Source: CAIOZA01 sp964464375
Lineage (GTDB): Bacteria; Bacteroidota; Ignavibacteria; Kapaibacteriales; UBA2268
Reading direction: 5' to 3'
NCBI GenBank assembly: GCA_964464375.1
Contig: CAYXFU010000022.1
Location: 1 to 57,472 of the forward strand
DNA: 57,472 nucleotides
Within the stretch, counting starts at the first letter, position 1. The number at the start of each line of letters is the position of its first letter. The notes beneath the pieces were generated by a model. It searched no databases. It was not told where the DNA came from and was given only the letters and a program-made list of their open reading frames with translations. Of this stretch, positions 52,466-57,472 are shown in pieces. A program made the translations under genes and the position numbers.

Positions 52466-55450
52466 CTATTCCACTAATCTCAGCAGATCCTGTTTGTCTG
52501 CATTTGCAGGGAATATCTCCATTTGTGCCTGCGGCATGCCTGATTTCGATTTATTGAGCAACGCCAGAGAATAACTCAGGTATCTGAACAGACGCTTGAA
52601 TGGATCGAGAGAACTCATATTGTCAGTATGAATAACTGTAACAAATTTGTCAATATTAGTCGGATGTCCCATGCTCATTAATAGAATATTACCTTCAACC
52701 GGTGTTTTCTTTCCCTGGATTATCAGATCAGCAGTCTGGATATCGACATCCTTGGGATATTTACCTGCCAGATTAGCAAAGAATTTATTTGAACTGTTAT
52801 TGCCAAGAACGATAAGTGAGCGCTCTTTCCAGTCAGAATCATGAAGATTGTCAACAGATTTATATTCAATATTATATTCGCCTTCAATCATCATTTTTGC
52901 TAATCCTTCAGAATTAGTATAATCAGCAGAAATCTTCGATGGAATTATCATCAAAGGTTTATCGCCAAGAGTCTGATTGAAACTGTATGGAATTTCCCAT
53001 TTATTCAGATGTCTGAGTATTTCATAATTTGGATCGAGCTGGACTGATTTTACCTTACCATTTACCTTCAATGCAACATTATTTGTGAATTTACCAAGTG
53101 TTACATACTGAATTTCTTTACCCAGATCGGTTGTGATTTCAATGGGCGCTGAGAGCAGGAAGTCGGGATCCTCAGTTATTTCAATTCTGAGTGAATCACC
53201 ATCCATCTTTGCTGAAGTCAGTTTCATCAGAGGAATTTTCTGATCATTCAACCATTGATTCAAAGCCTTTTTGACAGGAATTTTCAGACTGTCTTTTTTA
53301 ACTTGTTCGTCAAAAGAAGCTCCCAGATCTCTCCACTGAGCTTTTTTACCTTTGAACTTAGTCGCGAAACTCTGCAATCCTCTGAAGAATCTATCTTGTC
53401 CGATCAATTTCATAATCTCATAGAAAATAAATCCGCCCTTTTGGTATCCGATTGTAGCATCGTCATTGTTTGACTGATACTTGAACTTAATCACAGGATA
53501 GTTCTTAGCTTCGGGAAGGTTCGCAATTGACACAAGTGATTTCTTGCGCCAGTCCAATGCTCCGGCTTGATTATTTTTCAGAACATTATAGTAATAATTG
53601 GAACAGTATGTTGTTAAAGCTTCGCACCAGTTGCCAATTGCATAATCTGTGAATACACTGTTGCCCCACCAGTTGTGAACAAATTCGTGAGCAAGTGAAC
53701 CTGGAGTCAATGTTACCCAAGGCAGAGCCATAAGTTTACTTGAAAGCAAAGTATATCCGGGCATACCGAATCCTGTCGCAAAGAAATTCTCAACTACCGA
53801 AAAACTGCTGTATGGATACGGACCCAATAGCTTGGTATAAAGCTGATAGTATTCAATTGATGCACTCAGGTACTTAGCCGCATTGACAGTGTCAGAAAAA
53901 GTATAAACACTGAATTTTTTTCCGTCATACATCTCTGTTTTTTCTATATATTTACCTCCGACCAGAATAAAATCATCGGCGGCAAGTTCAGATTTATAAA
54001 CAAACGTCTGTGTCTTATCTTCATCGATCACAGCTTCAAGTTTACCGCTTGTAATGATTGTCTGACCTTTAGGCAGCTTCACCTGAATATCAAAATCTGC
54101 AATGTCTTTGTTGGTTTGAGGATAGTAGCTGCCACCGGGAAGATAGATACCTTCACCTTTTGCGGAAGAAATTATTCCTGCTGAATTCGAATGTCTTTGA
54201 TTGAGCTGTAACTCATTGGGTGAGTTATAAACTGTACCTTTGTAAGTTACGTAGAGTTCGGTTATCTCAATATTATTTGACACCGGGGTAATTAATATTT
54301 CCTGATAAAGGCTATCATCCTTGAGAGATTCGATTTTATAATTAATTTTTGCCTGAGGTGAACTGACCTCAGTAACCTTCAGAGATTTAAGTATATGAAT
54401 ACTCCCCTTGACGAGCATTGGATTTTTCAGTATGATTTCGTCCGATCCTTCCAGGTAATTTTTCTCCGGATTGAGTTCTATTCTAATTTTATGGGAAATA
54501 GCAAAATTTTCGCCCAGATGTCCGCCCATTCTTAATGGAAATAATTCAGGCGGCTGTGGTTTTTCTTCCATAACAATCTGGAAATCGCTGTGTGCCATCT
54601 CGTTTGGTTCATAATCCGGGTCTTTCCCTTTGTCCACATAGATAGGAGTGATAACAGCAACGCGTGTGTTTTTGCTTCTGTCTGTAAGTTTCTGAACAGT
54701 TCCGAGATAGTCATTTGAATGAAAATCACCGTTGAAATGAATAACTTTCATGTCCTTGTTTGCTATTAAAAAATCATAGATACTTTCTCCCATTGTTTCA
54801 TCTTTGAGTACCTGTGCTCCATAATAAAGATAAAGTGTATTCTCCTGATTGGCTGAAACTACAGCATTAGAATCAAGTCCCAGATTCTGTTTCATAACTT
54901 TATAAAAATTATAAAGATATTCATCTACCTTTATATTCAACTCTCGAGCTACCAGCTTGCGTTCATCAGCCGGAAGTTTGTTAATTCCGCTCATTCCGCC
55001 AACAGAATAAACTGATGCATATTTTCTTGGTATATTTGCTGCAATCACGGGCATTTTTGATGCTTTAGCCAGCTCTACAAGAGGTTTGTATGAATCCTTG
55101 TATTCGGGCCAGGGGCGGCTCTTCTTTAGGAATTCTTCCTCGTTGATTTTATCGGAAAGGAAATCGTCGATTATGTTCTGTACATCACGTTCGAACATTT
55201 CCATAGAGACGGCAGTCTTGGGATTAGCTTTGAGCATAGCTTCGAGATAATCCTTCTGAATCGTGTGTATAATGCTGTCGTCATGGAATTCACCGAAGAA
55301 AATAACATCATAATTCTGAGATAATTCCGCCATTTTCTTAACATCGATTTTCTCGCCTGTTTTGGAATTATAAATTTCAAACTTACGTTCCGCACTTTGT
55401 GCAGGAGCAAAAGCCATAATTGCTGACAATATCAGTAAAATATAAAACAT
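52466..55450 (-). CDS. Fusion of a ChaN/Tiki-like domain and an M1-type metallopeptidase
   Basis: The protein has 994 residues, with a signal peptide (MFYILLILSAIMAFAPAQSA). Residues of about 25-280 are ChaN-like (haem-binding uptake, Tiki/ChaN clan): GEFHDD (53-58), MEMFERD (83-89) and HFNGDFHSNDY. Residues of about 300-830 are an M1-like peptidase with HEFVH (588-592) and Glu610 (NWCEALTTY). The spacing is one residue shorter than classical HExxH-x18-E. The GAMEN exopeptidase loop is replaced by GFGMPG, so aminopeptidase activity is doubtful. A C-terminal region (about 830-994) of unknown fold follows. I chose the ATG at 55448-55450 (AAAGG 5-6 nt upstream) over 55492. Confidence 0.87.
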   Translation of the reverse strand: MFYILLILSAIMAFAPAQSAERKFEIYNSKTGEKIDVKKMAELSQNYDVIFFGEFHDDSIIHTIQKDYLEAMLKANPKTAVSMEMFERDVQNIIDDFLSDKINEEEFLKKSRPWPEYKDSYKPLVELAKASKMPVIAANIPRKYASVYSVGGMSGINKLPADERKLVARELNIKVDEYLYNFYKVMKQNLGLDSNAVVSANQENTLYLYYGAQVLKDETMGESIYDFLIANKDMKVIHFNGDFHSNDYLGTVQKLTDRSKNTRVAVITPIYVDKGKDPDYEPNEMAHSDFQIVMEEKPQPPELFPLRMGGHLGENFAISHKIRIELNPEKNYLEGSDEIILKNPMLVKGSIHILKSLKVTEVSSPQAKINYKIESLKDDSLYQEILITPVSNNIEITELYVTYKGTVYNSPNELQLNQRHSNSAGIISSAKGEGIYLPGGSYYPQTNKDIADFDIQVKLPKGQTIITSGKLEAVIDEDKTQTFVYKSELAADDFILVGGKYIEKTEMYDGKKFSVYTFSDTVNAAKYLSASIEYYQLYTKLLGPYPYSSFSVVENFFATGFGMPGYTLLSSKLMALPWVTLTPGSLAHEFVHNWWGNSVFTDYAIGNWCEALTTYCSNYYYNVLKNNQAGALDWRKKSLVSIANLPEAKNYPVIKFKYQSNNDDATIGYQKGGFIFYEIMKLIGQDRFFRGLQSFATKFKGKKAQWRDLGASFDEQVKKDSLKIPVKKALNQWLNDQKIPLMKLTSAKMDGDSLRIEITEDPDFLLSAPIEITTDLGKEIQYVTLGKFTNNVALKVNGKVKSVQLDPNYEILRHLNKWEIPYSFNQTLGDKPLMIIPSKISADYTNSEGLAKMMIEGEYNIEYKSVDNLHDSDWKERSLIVLGNNSSNKFFANLAGKYPKDVDIQTADLIIQGKKTPVEGNILLMSMGHPTNIDKFVTVIHTDNMSSLDPFKRLFRYLSYSLALLNKSKSGMPQAQMEIFPANADKQDLLRLVE

Positions 55451-55865
55451 CTCGACCTTTCTGTTTATCAATCTTACAAAGTTAACAAACATTGTGAAAA
55501 GATGAATAAAAAGGAGAAAAAAAGTTTTATTATATTCTTGCTGTGTGTTACACCAATGGATATCAATATTCAGTTCTTTCAGAGCTTAAAGGCTTATTTT
55601 ATGCCACGAAGTGGTATAATTCGAATAACCGTGGGTGAAACCCACGGAAATAACACAAAAAATAGAATCAGCCCTGAAAGGGTTGAATACGAAAACGATT
55701 GTTCAACCCCTTCGGGGCTGGAAATTAATATGGAAATCGGTTTTCCACGGGTTGCACCCGCGGTTATTCATATTCAGCATCTTCGATGCTGATACAAATA
55801 TTTCACCTTTTCAAGTGTCTTTGTATTATATTTGTAGTTAATAATTCAATAATGATGAGAAAGCC
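55451..55865. repeat. Repeat region between the ChaN-M1 gene and the next T9SS gene
   Basis: At about 55600-55795 a composite repeat reads CACGAAGTGG, TCGAATAACCGTGGGTGAAACC, an inner pair AGCCCTGAAAGGGTTGAA / TTCAACCCCTTCGGGGCT, then ACGGGTTGCACCCGCGG and ATTCAGCATCTTCGATGCTG. Its two ends are inverted copies of each other and of 22130-22175. The open frame 55502-55792 is made of it. A TATATTTG at 55827-55834 could be a -7 element but has no TTTG at the right distance. Confidence 0.7.
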
Positions 55866-57317
55866 ATGAAACAAGTTTTCATACTTTTGTTTCTTTCGTT
55901 CATTTCGTTGCAGAGCCAGTGGAAACAGGCCGGCAACGCCGAGAAATTATCTTCCGAAACAACGAGAATTGTTAATTTTGTAATATCGGAAGATAGTAAA
56001 TCTATATACACTCTTGACTTCAATTCTACGATCAGTAAGTGGGACTATGCAACAGGGGACAGCATCTGGAGCAGAAAGATAATTCCGGATTCTACAAAAA
56101 GTCATTTTTCAAATTGGATTTTTCTATCAACAGATGGAAAGACATATTGTACTTCATATTATGTTAAATACCAATCTGGGGCTTGTGATAATAAAATTAA
56201 TATATTTGATATTGATACTGGATTTCTAATAGATTCTATAAATATTATTAATGATTTCACTGATGGGACGTATAGTAAAAAGAATGCAGTTTCTTATTAT
56301 GTGGATTATTTTAAGGACAAAAATTTACTGTTCAATTATTTAAATTATAATATTACAGGTTGGGGTCCTTGGACATCAAGTACTTATTCTGGAATAGTTT
56401 ACACTGCCTCGAAAATAGATTCTAATTGGATTGTAAAAAAATTAATTTCTGGATCTGGAGGGTTAATTACAGAAAATAAGAATCAAAATAAGAAATATTT
56501 TCACATAACTTATGATTATAATTTTACTAAATTCATTCCTGACTACATTGGAGAATCGGAACATACCATTGGAACATACTTATATTCTTTTCTTGATGAT
56601 ACGGCAAAAAGACTATCTTACTTGGTAACACATTCTTCCTCTTCAAAAAGTGGGGGTAGTTCAGGATATACAAAGGGCAAATCTTTTCTCGCGTCTTCAG
56701 TAATTTTTGACAACAAGGATCTAAATATCTATCAATCTTGGGTTAACGTTATATATAAATTTAACCTATCCTCGAATGATTTTGTTGATATTAAAACAAT
56801 TGAAAGATATCCAGCTGACAAGCAATTAAGTATTATTAATACTACTTCTGATGATTACTTTTTGATTATAAATTTCAATAACCTGAATGTACATTCTATC
56901 TACGATTACAGTTATCTGAATACCTATACTGTTGACAGTATCGTAAGTATAATTCTTATTAAAAATTCGCGTGATGGGGAATATATTTTCCTTACAGATA
57001 ATAAGGGAGATTTATATCGGATAAGTTATAAGACTATTTATGATTCGATACATGTTGAAACTACAACAACTAAGGTTGGTAACGACATAATTTCCATTTC
57101 ACCCAGCCCGGCAACGGATTTCATAGAAATTTCCGTAGGGGCGAACGGCCGTTCGCCCTTACAAAGCGAAGTGAGGATATATAATGTATTCGGCCAAGCC
57201 GTATTGTCTGTAGGGTCAATTCATGAATTGCCCCTACGAATCAATACATCTGCTCTTCCGTTGGGAGTATATTTTGTGAGAATTGGGGATAGAGTAAGTA
57301 AATTCATAAAGTTGTAA
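55866..57317 (+). CDS. T9SS-secreted protein with two palindromes in its sorting tail
   Basis: The protein has 483 residues. A signal peptide (FILLFLSFISLQSQ) is followed by a beta-rich body that may be a WD40/PQQ-like propeller (IVNFVISEDSKSIYTLDFNSTISKWDYATG; IVSIILIKNSRDGEYIFLTDNKGDLYRI). Serine-rich and aromatic stretches lie in the middle. The tail begins ISISPSPATDFIEIS and ends GDRVSKFIKL. Between them lie two palindrome-coded inserts: VGANGRSPLQ (57135-57162) and VGSIHELPL (57210-57237). Without them the tail would read EIS..SEVRIYNVFGQAVLS..RINTSALPLGVYFVRIG, a standard sorting domain. Cargo function unknown. Confidence 0.82.
   Translation: MKQVFILLFLSFISLQSQWKQAGNAEKLSSETTRIVNFVISEDSKSIYTLDFNSTISKWDYATGDSIWSRKIIPDSTKSHFSNWIFLSTDGKTYCTSYYVKYQSGACDNKINIFDIDTGFLIDSINIINDFTDGTYSKKNAVSYYVDYFKDKNLLFNYLNYNITGWGPWTSSTYSGIVYTASKIDSNWIVKKLISGSGGLITENKNQNKKYFHITYDYNFTKFIPDYIGESEHTIGTYLYSFLDDTAKRLSYLVTHSSSSKSGGSSGYTKGKSFLASSVIFDNKDLNIYQSWVNVIYKFNLSSNDFVDIKTIERYPADKQLSIINTTSDDYFLIINFNNLNVHSIYDYSYLNTYTVDSIVSIILIKNSRDGEYIFLTDNKGDLYRISYKTIYDSIHVETTTTKVGNDIISISPSPATDFIEISVGANGRSPLQSEVRIYNVFGQAVLSVGSIHELPLRINTSALPLGVYFVRIGDRVSKFIKL
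57135..57162. repeat. Coding palindrome, slot A of the T9SS tail
   Basis: GTAGGGGCGAACGG and CCGTTCGCCCTTAC form a nearly perfect palindrome. Read in frame it gives VGANGRSPL. The imperfect relative is at 20869-20896 in the same tail position of another gene. Confidence 0.9.
57210..57237. repeat. Coding palindrome, slot B of the T9SS tail
   Basis: GTAGGGTCAATTCA and TGAATTGCCCCTAC form a nearly perfect palindrome with the same outer GTAGGG/CCCTAC frame as slot A but a different core. Read in frame it gives VGSIHELPL. Confidence 0.9.
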
Positions 57318-57472
57318 ATGACTTTAGAACTCCCTCTCCGACAATCGGAGAGGGAATTAATGCAAATTGCATCATTTTTTTGCAATAATTGCATTTTTTT
57401 TGGCACTTTTGGCACTATTTTAATGAACGATGAGTTATATGAAATGTTTGTAACCACTTTATATTACGATTA
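57318..57472. repeat. Palindrome plus TGCA-rich module at the window end
   Basis: CCCTCTCCGA and TCGGAGAGGG face each other around CAA (57333-57354). This is followed by a TGCA-rich stretch (TGCAAATTGCATC, TGCAATAATTGCA, 57361-57403). The same combination of palindrome and TGCA-rich stretch is at 22221-22286 in the other orientation. No gene is seen to the window end. Confidence 0.6.

Noticed and set aside
55502..55792. Open frame of 96 codons upstream of the last T9SS gene
   Set aside because: Most of it is the composite palindromic repeat, and its encoded peptide end (VAPAVIHIQHLRC) also appears by translation of the related repeat near 22130-22175 (VSPAVIQIQHLRC). Treated as repeat, not a gene.
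55827..55834. TATATTTG as a promoter element before the last T9SS gene
   Set aside because: No TTTG or TTG at 19-21 nt upstream; a lone -7 match is common by chance in AT-rich DNA.
1..57472. tRNA, rRNA, CRISPR arrays, riboswitches
   Set aside because: Looked for T-loop-like GTTCGAATC motifs, regular repeat-spacer spacing and conserved riboswitch cores; none was recognised by eye.

Overview
The window looks like part of a draft chromosome (there is a 10-N scaffold gap at 37945-37954) from an AT-rich member of the Bacteroidota/Chlorobiota-Ignavibacteriota side of the FCB group. The evidence is a SusC/SusD pair, five proteins or fragments with type IX secretion (T9SS) C-terminal sorting tails, many lipoproteins, and at least two promoters of the Bacteroidota type (TTTG, 19-20 nt, TAnnTTTG). 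A Kapabacteria- or Ignavibacteria-like lineage fits best, but that is inference. I saw no rRNA, tRNA, CRISPR array or intact insertion sequence.

Layout. 1-660: end of a T9SS cargo gene, a second orphan copy of its tail and a cluster of palindromic repeats. 661-6264 (minus strand): cysS, an OsmC-like redox protein, two small unknowns, anmK (MurNAc recycling) and nuoAB (complex I, without nuoCD next to it). 6481-11100: SusCD outer-membrane uptake pair. 11583-20554: housekeeping genes (MazG, an enoyl-ACP-reductase-like SDR, acyl-CoA dehydrogenase, a P2-type cation ATPase, a RelA/SpoT homologue whose synthetase site looks degraded, and an LD-carboxypeptidase). 20708-29466: two T9SS cargo proteins and an envelope operon ending in a DUF559 nuclease. 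29611-33382: an accessory islet in which two paralogous lipoprotein genes enclose a Fic enzyme and a HicBA toxin-antitoxin pair, with a RelE/ParE-type pair at the edge. HicBA lies between two 130-bp direct repeats. 33452-37785: carAB. 38097-42515: a 1320-residue hybrid sensor kinase followed by a GNAT acetyltransferase. 42833-57317: secreted and envelope proteins: a T9SS metalloprotease with a CLCA-like zinc motif, a TPR/SpoIIE phosphatase, several lipoproteins, a ChaN-M1 peptidase fusion and another T9SS cargo protein. 57318-57472: further repeats.

Main unusual signal. Short GC-rich palindromes with interchangeable cores occur between genes and also inside genes, in frame. In three T9SS tails they occupy corresponding loop positions of the sorting domain: between the 'EIS' and 'VRIY' strands (slot A, visible in two tails) and between 'GQxV' and 'RI(D/N)' (slot B, three tails with three different palindromes). 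They are translated there as peptides such as VGANGRSPLQ, VGSIHELPL or RAGLEPATT. This suggests mobile palindromes that tolerate, or favour, insertion in secretion-tail loops, comparable in principle to Rickettsia palindromic elements. Other points of interest are the repeat-flanked HicBA insertion, the probably synthetase-dead RSH protein, and the ChaN-M1 fusion.
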